Positions 8,657 to 17,546 of a DNA stretch of 64,000 bases are shown here, one piece after another. The stretch is taken from assembly GCA_016935665.1 (NCBI GenBank), contig JAFGQN010000174.1, positions 1 through 64,000 of the forward strand. Reading direction: 5' to 3'. The DNA is from Deltaproteobacteria bacterium (GTDB taxonomy: Bacteria > Myxococcota_A > Polyangia > JAAYKL01). The translations under genes were made by a program, and so were the position numbers. A model generated the notes under the pieces. The model was not told the DNA's origin. It saw only the letters and a program-made list of their open reading frames with translations, and made no database searches. Positions within the stretch are counted from its first letter, which is position 1; every line of letters starts with the position of its first letter.

Positions 8657-9811
8657 ATGAAAATAAATATTTTTTACTGTTTCTTTTTAATCATTTTTGT
8701 CACCAGTGGGATTTTGGGATGCAGCGCTATTTTGGATGATGCGGAAAAAGGGGGCTGGGAGGATACTGTTTCTGAACACGAAACGGGTACAAATAACTCT
8801 GATGATACCGGTACCGGTGATAGTTCCACATTCTCTGACAGTGCGATTCAGGAAGGGGATTCGACACAGGATTCCGCATCCTCTGACACGGGCGAAGACA
8901 GTGCAACCGATACAGCAAGTGCGACAGAAATCGACACTGCCAGTACCGATGGCGACACTGAAAGCGCCTCGTCGGATTCCGGAAACGATACGGGAGATAC
9001 CGATTCGGACACGACCAGCGATACCGGCTCGGACGCAACCAATGATACCGATTCGGATACGACCAATGATACCGATTCGGATACGACCAACGATACCGGC
9101 TCGGATACAGAAATTGATACGGGGGAATGTGTCCCCGACACAGCACTTACTCATTGTTCCAATAACACACCGCAATATTGCGATATAGACGGATATTGGA
9201 CAGATCGTGCCAGTGGCGCCTGCAGCGGCAGCTTTCCCATATGTGAGAGTGGGAAATGTATCTGTGAGGAAGACACTTTGGAGTGTGTCAACAGCACCAC
9301 CCCTCGCCAGTGTATTTCTGGAAGCTGGGTGAATCAGGCGGCCTGTACCAATCCATCGCCTTTTTGCGGATCGACCGGGATGTGCATCTGCACAGAACTG
9401 TCGCAACAGGGCGAAGGCATAGACTGGGCAGCGGTTTCGGGACTTCAGCCGGAACCCACAGGTGGCTCGGTTCCGGATGGTGAATATGTGCTGATACAAT
9501 TAAATTATTATGGACCATCGTCTCAGGCAGTAGCGTATGGACACACCAAAACAATGCGATTGACGTATTTGAACCCCATATACCATTTCGAAATCTGGGA
9601 AAACACAACGAGTGCCGCCACTGGAAATCCGGTACAAACGGTTGCCGCCGGCAGCGCCATGTTTGACAGCAGTGCTGCAACAGCCGGTTTCACTTCTTCC
9701 TGTGGAGACTCAGTAAGCCGCGACTATGACTATTCTTACTCTGCCGGTGAATTAAAATTATATTCACTGTACCAGTCCACCCACATGGAATACATTTTTC
9801 AAAAACAGTGA
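8657..9811 (+). CDS. Lipoprotein with Asp/Ser/Thr-rich linker and Cys-rich domain
   Basis: The 384-residue product starts with a lipoprotein signal ending SGILGC. An extended Asp/Ser/Thr/Gly linker of about 130 residues follows, then a Cys-rich region with two similar units (HCSNNTPQYCDIDGYW and ECVNSTTPRQCISGSW, each followed by a CIC motif), and finally a beta-rich C-terminal domain of about 120 residues that I do not recognise. The ATG immediately follows the TAA of the PEGA gene, indicating translational coupling. Part of the linker is encoded by five 24-base tandem repeats. Predicted surface-exposed; function unknown. Confidence 0.75.
   Translation: MKINIFYCFFLIIFVTSGILGCSAILDDAEKGGWEDTVSEHETGTNNSDDTGTGDSSTFSDSAIQEGDSTQDSASSDTGEDSATDTASATEIDTASTDGDTESASSDSGNDTGDTDSDTTSDTGSDATNDTDSDTTNDTDSDTTNDTGSDTEIDTGECVPDTALTHCSNNTPQYCDIDGYWTDRASGACSGSFPICESGKCICEEDTLECVNSTTPRQCISGSWVNQAACTNPSPFCGSTGMCICTELSQQGEGIDWAAVSGLQPEPTGGSVPDGEYVLIQLNYYGPSSQAVAYGHTKTMRLTYLNPIYHFEIWENTTSAATGNPVQTVAAGSAMFDSSAATAGFTSSCGDSVSRDYDYSYSAGELKLYSLYQSTHMEYIFQKQ
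8996..9115 (+). repeat. Five 24-bp tandem repeats in a lipoprotein linker
   Basis: GATACCG starts at 8996, 9020, 9044, 9068 and 9092, an exact 24-base period. The units differ mainly at GATTCGG versus GGCTCGG and encode eight-residue Asp/Thr/Ser/Gly repeats. The reading frame is kept whatever the copy number, so length variation would be tolerated. Confidence 0.85.
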
Positions 9812-9825
9812 AAGATGTTTGGCCG

Positions 9826-11193
9826 CTAAAAGAAGGTTAATGAAACGCTGAAGAGTTTTTCAAGCTTTTTAACGGCTTCTTTTTCGGTGAACACGAATAC
9901 TCGGTCTTTGGGTTGGATTATGTCGTTACCGCCGGGGATAATGGCCTTGCCGTCGCGGATAAGAGCACCGATGATGGCGCTGTGGGGCACTTTGACATCT
10001 TTGAGGGGTTTGCCCACTACCTTTGCGGTTTCCAGCGCTTCAAATTCAATAATTTCCGCTTTGCCCGCCAGACCGTAAGGGGTGACGCTGTTCACCCTAC
10101 CCTGGCGCACATAATGCAGGATGGTCCCAATGGCCAGGGCCTGCGGTGATACCACGGCGTCCACTCCCGCAGCTTCGATGATGGGAATATAGCCGGTCTT
10201 GTTGGTGAGCGTGATAACCCGGTGGGCGCCCAGCCGCTTGGCGTTTAATGCCGCCATCACGTTGGCTTCCTCGTCTTTCAGCGCAGCCACAAACACATCG
10301 CAGTCGCGAATATTTTCTTCGAGCAACAGGTTTTCATCGGTGGGAAAGCCCTGCAGTACCAGAATGCGTTTTAGGGCCATGGCCAGTTCGTTGGCATGGG
10401 TGGGGTCCGATTCGATGAGTTTAATATTGGCCCGGGTGCCTTTATCCAGCTCTTTGGCCAGCGTGAATCCGATGCCGGTGCCACCGGCAATGGTGATGCG
10501 TTTGGCCGGCCGCCAGGGCATATCGAGCAGCTCTGCCAGCTGGGGCAAATCCGACGGAGCGATTACTGTGTACAGGACATCGCCGGCTTCAACCGTATCG
10601 TTGCCTTTGGGGACAATGCTCTCACCGCGACGAATGCGTGTGGTCACCAGCATTTTCAGCTCCGGCGCCATATTCCGTATGGCGGCGAAGCTTTTGTTGC
10701 ATACTTTCGCTCCAGTTGGTACGCGAACACCGACGAGTTGCAGTCCGTGACCCAGTTCGGCCACATCGGTGGCAATGGGCACCTGTAAAATGTCCATCAG
10801 ACGTTTCGCCGTGACCATCTCCGGGTTGATGGCGTGGGTGACGTGGAATCCATCCTCTCCCAACACGGCTTCGTCTTTTAAAAATGCGGTTTCCCGGATG
10901 CGCGCCACGCGAATGGCGTGGGGGGATTTCATGGCGCCAATGGAGCAGGCCACCATGTTCACTTCATCTGAGTTGGTCACCGCCACCAGCATGTCGGCAG
11001 AGGCGATGCCGGCGTCCAGCAGATTTTGCGGATTTGAGCCGGAACCGCAGATGGTTTGTATATCGAATTGTTCTCTGGCGGCCTGAAGATTGGCATCTGA
11101 ACTGTCAATGGCGACCACATCCGCATTCTCTCCCGAAAGGGCGCCTATGATGGCGTATCCCACCTGTCCGGTTCCAACGATTATTGCACGCAT
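9826..11193 (-). CDS. trkA: TrkA-type potassium uptake regulatory subunit (two RCK modules)
   Basis: The 455-residue cytosolic protein contains two RCK_N/RCK_C tandem modules. The first begins with the dinucleotide-binding motif GTGQVG (residues 7-12) and the second with AGGTGIG near residue 231. Each is followed by a smaller ligand-binding domain. TrkA gates the TrkH/KtrB-type potassium channel according to NAD(H) and adenine nucleotides. No TrkH gene lies nearby, so the membrane partner must be encoded elsewhere. It is the last gene of a minus-strand run (NtrC-type regulator, GAF protein, receiver, TrkA) with gaps of 88, 21 and 15 bases. Confidence 0.9.
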   Translation of the reverse strand: MRAIIVGTGQVGYAIIGALSGENADVVAIDSSDANLQAAREQFDIQTICGSGSNPQNLLDAGIASADMLVAVTNSDEVNMVACSIGAMKSPHAIRVARIRETAFLKDEAVLGEDGFHVTHAINPEMVTAKRLMDILQVPIATDVAELGHGLQLVGVRVPTGAKVCNKSFAAIRNMAPELKMLVTTRIRRGESIVPKGNDTVEAGDVLYTVIAPSDLPQLAELLDMPWRPAKRITIAGGTGIGFTLAKELDKGTRANIKLIESDPTHANELAMALKRILVLQGFPTDENLLLEENIRDCDVFVAALKDEEANVMAALNAKRLGAHRVITLTNKTGYIPIIEAAGVDAVVSPQALAIGTILHYVRQGRVNSVTPYGLAGKAEIIEFEALETAKVVGKPLKDVKVPHSAIIGALIRDGKAIIPGGNDIIQPKDRVFVFTEKEAVKKLEKLFSVSLTFF

Positions 11194-11208
11194 GGGGTAA
11201 AACGAGTC

Positions 11209-11586
11209 CTACTGTATTTTGAGAAGTTCTTTAACCTTGGAGATAACCTGAGGCGCCTGAATGGGTTTAGTGACATATTCATTGGCGCCCAACTGCAACG
11301 CACGCTGCCGATCTTCGGCCGCACCCTCTGTTGTGATAATCATAATCGGAACATCCTTGTGCACCGCATCGGTACGAATGCGCTTCACCAGTTTCAGTCC
11401 GTCCATGATGGGCATATTAATATCTGTAATCACCAAATCAAACTTGCCGCCAGCGAGTTTTTTCAACCCGTCCACACCGTCATCGGCTTCAACCACTTTG
11501 AGATTTCGAATTCGGCCGAGTGCGAACACGATTAATTGTCGCATCATTGGTGAATCTTCCACGATCAAACAAGTGTACTGTGCCAT
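11209..11586 (-). CDS. Stand-alone CheY-like response regulator receiver
   Basis: The 125-residue protein is a single receiver domain: acidic pair IVEDSP, phosphoacceptor Asp in VITDINMP, conserved Thr in IITTEGA and Lys in VTKPIQ. There is no output domain, so it acts through protein contacts as CheY does. It sits 15 bases upstream of trkA and 21 bases downstream of the GAF protein gene. No chemotaxis genes are adjacent, and the cognate kinase is not in this window. Confidence 0.92.
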   Translation of the reverse strand: MAQYTCLIVEDSPMMRQLIVFALGRIRNLKVVEADDGVDGLKKLAGGKFDLVITDINMPIMDGLKLVKRIRTDAVHKDVPIMIITTEGAAEDRQRALQLGANEYVTKPIQAPQVISKVKELLKIQ

Positions 11587-11607
11587 GTATTGGAGCCTCC
11601 GTTGCGC

Positions 11608-12444
11608 TCAAAGACTGTCGAAACAGTCCAAAGCAGCTGCCACACTTTCTGTACGGGCATAAAGTCCTGAACCGATAATAGCGGATGCTGCATGTCCTGC
11701 AAGCAATCTAAACAGCTCATAGTCCACATTTACAAATTTTTTCTTCTGTTCAAGCAACGAGTATATCGCAATCACCCCTATCACGTCACCGCCAAATATC
11801 AAAGGAATACATGCAATTGGAGATGATTCGTCCTCTGCTTTTTCCGGTTCCATAATAAATTGCACGGCGGTCGCGGCGGTTTCTCCCACCGGTCCGGCGT
11901 TCCATTCAATGGTTGTACCGGTTATTTCATCGCAGTGAAACGCGTGCACTGGACGCAACACCGGCTTGCCTTCTGTACCAAATCCCCTCAGAAAAATGCC
12001 AATGCTGCCCGCTCCCACAAACTGCATCAGCATTTGTTCAATCACACTGAATACCTGCGACGATTCCATGGTCACGTGCAATTGCGACGATGCCACGTAC
12101 AGGTTGGCCATCTGGTCCAGCTCCTGTTCCATTTCCACGTAGCGGTCCTCGTATGTTTTGTATTCACGTTTCACATCATCGGCAGACGCGCGAATCCGAA
12201 CGCGGTCTTCCTCGAGTGCCTGAATTTTCACCAACAGGTCCTTCACTGCATCATCCGAGGCCAGCTGACTGCGCAGCTGAATATTTTCATCGGATAGCTG
12301 CTGAATTCTGGACTTCATTCTCTGGGATTCCTGCAAAAGCTGTTCGGTGAACTCCGCCCCTTTTCGAAAAAAGGTTTCCAGGAATTCCTCGCTGCGTGCA
12401 CTGAAGTCAAAAACAGCATCCTCTGTACTTCGCTTAGTTTTCAT
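11608..12444 (-). CDS. Coiled-coil GAF-domain protein
   Basis: The 278-residue protein has a long coiled coil over about residues 25-115 (ESQRMKSRIQQLSDENIQL and onward), then a GAF-type sensory domain of about 150 residues (LHVTMESSQVFSVIEQML to FRLLAGHAASAI). It has neither catalytic nor DNA-binding domain. GAF domains bind cyclic nucleotides or other small ligands; the ligand here cannot be read from sequence. The gene stands between a sigma-54 activator and a CheY-like protein and probably serves the same signalling unit. Confidence 0.8.
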   Translation of the reverse strand: MKTKRSTEDAVFDFSARSEEFLETFFRKGAEFTEQLLQESQRMKSRIQQLSDENIQLRSQLASDDAVKDLLVKIQALEEDRVRIRASADDVKREYKTYEDRYVEMEQELDQMANLYVASSQLHVTMESSQVFSVIEQMLMQFVGAGSIGIFLRGFGTEGKPVLRPVHAFHCDEITGTTIEWNAGPVGETAATAVQFIMEPEKAEDESSPIACIPLIFGGDVIGVIAIYSLLEQKKKFVNVDYELFRLLAGHAASAIIGSGLYARTESVAAALDCFDSL

Positions 12445-12532
12445 TCATCTCTCCCACTGATAGCGTTTGCAACTTGTCCTGAATCGAAAATGTAGCATGC
12501 ACGAGGCACTGCGACAAATGCCACAGCGAATT

Positions 12533-13906
12533 TCAGTCCTGTTTTTTTAATCCAAGAGCTTTGATCTTCTTATGAAGATTGGTTCGTTCGATTTGTAAAT
12601 CCTGTGCAGCTTTGGAAATGTTCCAATTGTGTTCTTCGAGCATTTCCAGAACATATTTGCGCTCTGCTTCCTCCCGATATTGTTTGAGAGACGGTTTGTG
12701 TCCCTCAAATTTGGGCGCGCCGGGCGCGGGTTTGACACCGGCAATGGTTTCGGGAAGATCATCCAGGCCAATGGTGGCGCCGCTCATGATGACCAGACGT
12801 TCCGCCATGTTTTTGAGCTCGCGAACATTGCCGGGCCAGGCATATGCGCTCAGTTTGCGCAGGGTTTCTTCTTCTATCTGTTTTTTTGGATAACCGTTTT
12901 CTTCGCAGAAACGGTTAATGAACGTGTTGAGCATCACTGGAACATCTTCGAGACGCTTGCGCAGCGGTGGCGAATGGAGCGGCACCACATTCAGTCGGAA
13001 GTACAGGTCTTCGCGGAACGTACCAGTGGAAATAGCCGATTCCAGATCTTTGTTGGTGGCCGCCAGCACACGCACATCCACGTGGATATTTTTTTGTCCG
13101 CCCACCCGTGTAAGTTCGCCGGACTGCAGGACGCGAAGCACTTTCGCCTGGGCGCTCATGGTCATATCGCCAATTTCGTCGAGAAACAGCGTACCGCCAT
13201 CCGCCAGTTCAAACTGACCGGGTTTACGCCCGCGAGCGCCAGTGAACGCACCTTTCTCGTAACCAAATAATTCGCTCTCAATCAATTCACCGGGAATGGC
13301 CGCGCAGTTTACTTTAATAAATGGCTGATCGTGACGAGGCGACAAATCGTGCAGTGCTCTGGCAATGAGCTCTTTGCCGGTTCCCGATTCACCGGTAATC
13401 AGCACTCGGGACCTGGTGGGCGCCACCTTTTGAATCTGCGCGAACAGCGTTTTCATGATGGCGGCCTGCCCAATCATCTCGTGCTCCGAATTCACCTGAG
13501 CTTTCAGATTGCGCACCTGTTGGGCCAGTTGTCGCTGTTTGAGGCAATTGGCCACTCGGATGAGAATACTGTCGCGATCCAGCGGTTTTTCGAAAAAGTC
13601 AGTGGCGCCGCATTTCACTGTTTCCACCGCTTCTGCCAGAGATGCATGACCGGAAATCATGATAATGGGAATATCGGTGTAATCCGTATTTGAGTTGCGT
13701 ATTTTCGACAACGCTTCCACACCGGTCATGCCGGGCAATTTTATATCCAGGATAATCAGGTCAGCGCCTTCCCGGTCGAGGTATGTCAACCCCTCCTGCG
13801 CTGTGCCAAACGCGGCAACTTCATAGCCTTCCCCTTCGAGGACCAGACTGAGGGTTTTTCGAATATTTTTTTCGTCATCAATGACCAGAACTCTTGCCGC
13901 AACCAT
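12533..13906 (-). CDS. NtrC-family sigma-54-dependent response regulator
   Basis: The protein of about 457 residues has an N-terminal receiver (VIDDEKN; phospho-Asp in IILDIKLPG), a central AAA+ domain (Walker A GESGTGKE, the sigma-54 contact loop GAFTGA, Walker B FLDEIGDM) and a Fis-type HTH at the C terminus (WNISKAAQDLQIERTNLHKKI). All motifs needed to activate sigma-54 RNA polymerase are intact. ATG 13906 is chosen because AGAAGGGA lies just upstream and the receiver begins immediately after. It is the first gene of the run ending in trkA. No histidine kinase is adjacent. A sigma-54-like promoter is present before amtB at 60962, but no direct link is shown. Confidence 0.93.
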   Translation of the reverse strand: MVAARVLVIDDEKNIRKTLSLVLEGEGYEVAAFGTAQEGLTYLDREGADLIILDIKLPGMTGVEALSKIRNSNTDYTDIPIIMISGHASLAEAVETVKCGATDFFEKPLDRDSILIRVANCLKQRQLAQQVRNLKAQVNSEHEMIGQAAIMKTLFAQIQKVAPTRSRVLITGESGTGKELIARALHDLSPRHDQPFIKVNCAAIPGELIESELFGYEKGAFTGARGRKPGQFELADGGTLFLDEIGDMTMSAQAKVLRVLQSGELTRVGGQKNIHVDVRVLAATNKDLESAISTGTFREDLYFRLNVVPLHSPPLRKRLEDVPVMLNTFINRFCEENGYPKKQIEEETLRKLSAYAWPGNVRELKNMAERLVIMSGATIGLDDLPETIAGVKPAPGAPKFEGHKPSLKQYREEAERKYVLEMLEEHNWNISKAAQDLQIERTNLHKKIKALGLKKQD

Positions 13907-14011
13907 CAGAATCCCTTCTAATTTGTAATAGTAAATGTTTAAAGATCTTACTTTACGCTGCCCGGGTATTTTTCTCAATTATTGCGTGCTTTTTTTTCAT
14001 GGAGCGCAGTT

Positions 14012-14047
14012 GGCGCGAAATGCAGCGATTGCCGCCGCTGTTTCGCC
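14012..14047 (-). terminator. Two-part hairpin at the 3' end of the GGDEF gene
   Basis: GGCGCGAAA (14012-14020) pairs with TTTCGCC (14041-14047), with one bulged pair, and inside it CAGCG pairs with CGCTG. The structure overlaps the stop codon of the GGDEF gene. No U-tract follows on the minus strand, so it may be an RNA-stabilising hairpin or a weak terminator rather than a canonical Rho-independent one. Confidence 0.4.
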
Positions 14048-16281
14048 TAGCAGCCGCGGCGACGCTTGATTTTGCCCAGCATCTGGTCTGCATTTTCGAG
14101 CAGTTGACCAATTGAGAGGGATGATGTGTCGGTCTGATGGGTGTAGCCGATGGAGATGGAGAGCTGGTACGGCCGCAATTTTTTCTGGTTGAAGTCCAAA
14201 AAAGTGCTGTCAATGCGGTCCACAATGCCATCGCAATCCCGTTCATCCATCCCAACGGCGATAATGGTGAATTCATCGCCGCCAATGCGGGCAATGATGT
14301 CCTGGTCGCGAATGGAATTTTTCAGCAGTTCAGCAGTTTTCGAAATGGCGAAATCCCCCTCGGCGTGACCATAAGTGTCATTAATGGCTTTAAGACGGTT
14401 CATATCACCGTACATCATGGTCACCGATGAACAGGAGCGCTTGGCCTGACTGATGAGGTGGTTGCCCAGATATGTGAATCCCCGGCGGTTGTAGAGACCG
14501 GTCAATTCATCGCGCAGTGACATTTCCCGCAGTTCGTGCACCAGGTTGTGTCCGCGCAACGCATTCCCAATATGGATGCGCAGCTCTTCGTATACATAGT
14601 GTGGAAGCTCCAGGGCCCGCTGGAAAATGGCATATCCATACGTCCGACGCTCAAACACGATGGGAAAGAGCAAATGATTTTTACGGATGCCTGAATTCCA
14701 CACCTGCTCGGGTAAAATAGTGCGGGTGGGGAACTGAATGCTGTCGCCAATATCCACAAACGTTCCGTTTTCGTTGAAGGACAGCACCAGAGAGGAGTTG
14801 GCGGGAATCTCCAGCATATCGAGGTTGATCCCTTCCCGGTCGGTCCCAAAGAGCACCAGGTGACAGGCTTTGATACCGATATTGGGCAGATTTTCCTTAA
14901 GTACTTTTTTCACGCGATCGATGTCGAAAGCGGTAATCAGCGACAACATGATGTTGCGAATCAGGGCGCGGCTGTCGTCTTTGGCCAGCGCATCGCTCAG
15001 ATTCATGCGCAAGACAAAGTCGCTGGCAATCATCCGTGCCTGGTTGAAAATACCGTCCACCACCGGTGCAGATTCCGGCGAGCCCACAAACCCGCGCCAG
15101 CGGGCTGAGAAACTGGTGAGCACATCCTGCCACACTTCGGCGCCACCGCCGGCGGAGATGTGCTGCACAATACTGATGGTCAATAGTTCCAGGAAGCGAT
15201 TGGGGGTTTCATCATCGTCAGAAGACGCAATGTCCTGCTCCAGGGCCGCGATTAATTTTTCGGCCCAGTCGCTGGCCACCTTCGGCTGAAACTCTTTGTT
15301 GTCGTCGAGAATAAGACGAACACAGTGATCGATAAACTCTTTGCGACCGCTTTCAGCGTCTATGCGAATGGATGCGGTGATTTCGTTGATGAGTCGGGCG
15401 TCCACCAGATGCGAATGAATACAGCCACAACTCTGCCTGGGAATAAATTTGGTGGACACAAACACATCGTGCTTTATCTCGTGATCAGCTATGATCTTCA
15501 TCATGGTTTCGGTGGCGATTCGCCCAATGGCATACAGCGGCTGACTGATGGTGGTGAGCGATGGTACATGATTACGCGCTTCGGGAACATCGTCGAAACC
15601 GGCCACGCACACATCTCCCGGGACGCGAATGTGATGTTTGGAAAATTCGGCGATTACCCCAAGGGCTGTGGAATCATTGACGCACAGCACCGCATCCGGC
15701 AGAGAATCCATGGCCAGCATTTTACGAGCGGCTTCGCTTCCGGACTCTTTAATGAAGTGACCGGAAAAAATTAACGTGTCGTCCACCGACAGATGATTGG
15801 CGGCCAACTCCGACTTGAATGCGTGAAAACGCTGTTCGGATTCCGTATGGTTGATGAGGCCCTGAACAAAGGCAAAACTTTTGCAATTGTGTTCGTGAAT
15901 GAGATGCTGCACCGTTTTGCGAATGCCCAGCTCATTGTCGATGAGCACGGAGGGGATGCCTTCCACCTTTTGAGATATGCAAATCATGGGACAGTTATTG
16001 AGCGATTTACAAAACGAACTGAGTTCATCCGCGTTGAAATGGTCAGAGAATACACCGGTGTATATGATGAGTCCGTCCAGCTCCAGATGACGGGTTAACT
16101 CGCGGATGATATCATAGTGGGGTTCGAAAGTGGCCACTTTATTTTGGGATGTGGCAATGAACGTCAGTAAATCAATGTCATTTTCTTTGGCATAATCGGC
16201 GACACCGGGCCAGACAAGGGTCTGGCAATCGTCGTGGACTGCGGTAAAAATAGCAGCTATCAAAGGTCGCTTTCGGTTCAT
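14047..16281 (-). CDS. LacI-like ligand-binding domain fused to a diguanylate cyclase (GGDEF)
   Basis: The 744-residue protein begins with a periplasmic-binding-protein/LacI sugar-sensor fold (about residues 5-280; PDAVLCVNDSTALGVIAEF and VCVAGFDDVPEARN are typical) but has no HTH and no signal peptide, so it is a cytosolic sensor. A middle region of about 280 residues is unassigned. The C terminus is a GGDEF domain with LTGLYNRRGF, an intact GGDEF near residue 667 and the RxxD inhibitory site RDQD five residues before it. It should make cyclic di-GMP in response to a small ligand, probably a sugar-like compound. No EAL or HD-GYP domain is present. The gene stands alone, 140 bases upstream of the NtrC-type regulator. 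Confidence 0.9.
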   Translation of the reverse strand: MNRKRPLIAAIFTAVHDDCQTLVWPGVADYAKENDIDLLTFIATSQNKVATFEPHYDIIRELTRHLELDGLIIYTGVFSDHFNADELSSFCKSLNNCPMICISQKVEGIPSVLIDNELGIRKTVQHLIHEHNCKSFAFVQGLINHTESEQRFHAFKSELAANHLSVDDTLIFSGHFIKESGSEAARKMLAMDSLPDAVLCVNDSTALGVIAEFSKHHIRVPGDVCVAGFDDVPEARNHVPSLTTISQPLYAIGRIATETMMKIIADHEIKHDVFVSTKFIPRQSCGCIHSHLVDARLINEITASIRIDAESGRKEFIDHCVRLILDDNKEFQPKVASDWAEKLIAALEQDIASSDDDETPNRFLELLTISIVQHISAGGGAEVWQDVLTSFSARWRGFVGSPESAPVVDGIFNQARMIASDFVLRMNLSDALAKDDSRALIRNIMLSLITAFDIDRVKKVLKENLPNIGIKACHLVLFGTDREGINLDMLEIPANSSLVLSFNENGTFVDIGDSIQFPTRTILPEQVWNSGIRKNHLLFPIVFERRTYGYAIFQRALELPHYVYEELRIHIGNALRGHNLVHELREMSLRDELTGLYNRRGFTYLGNHLISQAKRSCSSVTMMYGDMNRLKAINDTYGHAEGDFAISKTAELLKNSIRDQDIIARIGGDEFTIIAVGMDERDCDGIVDRIDSTFLDFNQKKLRPYQLSISIGYTHQTDTSSLSIGQLLENADQMLGKIKRRRGC

Positions 16282-16705
16282 AATCCTATAGTCCGTTGGG
16301 CCAAAACGGTTGCCATATCACTTTAACACATACTATTCCATTGCTGTTGCAGTAAATTATAACGCTCCCCGGATTCTCACACGCCCGGTTCGCTCAAGAA
16401 AAAAAGTCCGTGGGAAATGGATAAATGCCCTTTTCCAAAAAAAGGCGACCAGTATGACAGGAAACCTGTGTTTTGCAACGGAATTGTATCGCAAATGACA
16501 CCCAACGGTTCCTCCAGGACCAGTTTCATGGACGGCCCTTTGAATTTTAGCACGATTCTCGGGTCGAGTATTTGTATGCGGCGCTCCCTTCGTGACCGGC
16601 TCCTTTGTTTTGGGAAAGGGAACGCACTTTAAGTAACATTGAGTTCGTTTTCAGTGAGTGGATATATCCTGGAAAATCGGTTCAAAAGAGAGGAAAGGCA
16701 GTGCC
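16282..16705. other. Intergenic region between divergent genes
   Basis: This 424-base stretch separates the minus-strand GGDEF gene from the plus-strand lipoprotein gene and must hold promoters for both. I looked for a GEMM-type cyclic di-GMP riboswitch and found no match to its conserved core. No convincing ORF, tRNA or strong hairpin was seen. Confidence 0.5.
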
Positions 16706-17389
16706 ATGGGGATTCAATCGTTTTTAGTTCAACATGTATTGGTGGCGGTTGCTGCGTTATTACTGGGAAGTGGTTGTGCGGTACACGTTTACAATTCTCC
16801 GGATATGCAGGATGGCAGAAGTCGCACACAGACCGCACGCACTATTTCCGTCACGCGGGATACAACGATAAATAATTATGAAAATTACCATTATGAAAAA
16901 AATGTGCGCCGCCCAACCGAAACGCACCATCAACACCAGTACAGAGACAGCCCCGAGCGAAGACCGTATCAAAACAGCTCCGCCCAAAATGACTTCAGGA
17001 AAAAAAAGCGTGACAGAAAAAAAAAGGAGCGCGTGGGAATGAACGATGGGAGAGCGCGTAAAGAAACGTTTCGAGAGAAAGACAGGTCCCGATTTAAAGA
17101 CAAAATCAGAAATAAAATGGCTCAGTCCTCAACTCAGGACAGGGACAAGGTGCGAACGGACAGAACCAAAAAGGAGCGGGACGCGAATCGTCAGAAAAAT
17201 CGACATCGGGTGGGAAAAGCGGATTCGTCTGAAAAGAATGGGAGATCCCGGTCAAAACCCTGTGGAGCTGATTTCAAGGGAAAAGTGAAAGAGAAAGGGA
17301 CGAAAATCTCACGACGTCCACCGGAAAAACCATGCGATAAAGAATTTACGCATGAATCACCGACCCGCGTTGCATCGAACAAAAAGTGA
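16706..17389 (+). CDS. Highly basic putative lipoprotein
   Basis: The 227-residue product has a signal ending LLLGSGC, a lipobox. The rest is very hydrophilic and dominated by Lys, Arg, Asp and Glu (DFRKKKRDRKKKERVG and similar runs), with no recognisable domain. ATG 16706 is chosen because GAGGAAAGG lies upstream. A strongly basic lipoprotein could bind lipopolysaccharide, nucleic acid or peptidoglycan, but this is only inference. The low-complexity sequence makes homology calls unreliable. Confidence 0.6.
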   Translation: MGIQSFLVQHVLVAVAALLLGSGCAVHVYNSPDMQDGRSRTQTARTISVTRDTTINNYENYHYEKNVRRPTETHHQHQYRDSPERRPYQNSSAQNDFRKKKRDRKKKERVGMNDGRARKETFREKDRSRFKDKIRNKMAQSSTQDRDKVRTDRTKKERDANRQKNRHRVGKADSSEKNGRSRSKPCGADFKGKVKEKGTKISRRPPEKPCDKEFTHESPTRVASNKK

Positions 17390-17413
17390 GTTTTATCGAT
17401 TCCAATTCCAAAA

Positions 17414-17432
17414 CAGGTGACCAGCTCACCTG
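17414..17432 (+). terminator. Perfect 7-bp dyad after the basic lipoprotein gene
   Basis: CAGGTGA-CCAGC-TCACCTG forms a perfect hairpin 25 bases after the stop codon. No T-run follows, so it could be an RNA hairpin at the transcript end or an operator for the gene starting at 17547. Confidence 0.35.
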
Positions 17433-17546
17433 GATTCCACACTGATTCCGCCGTTTGTTTCCAATACACATTGTGTTATACGGTGAGTTTGTATGCGAAA
17501 TATGCATTCGATTCGATATTATAAGAGAAATGAATGAGCAGGGATT

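Noticed and set aside
16282-16705. Cyclic di-GMP riboswitch upstream of the GGDEF gene
   Set aside because: No match to the GEMM core was found in either orientation.
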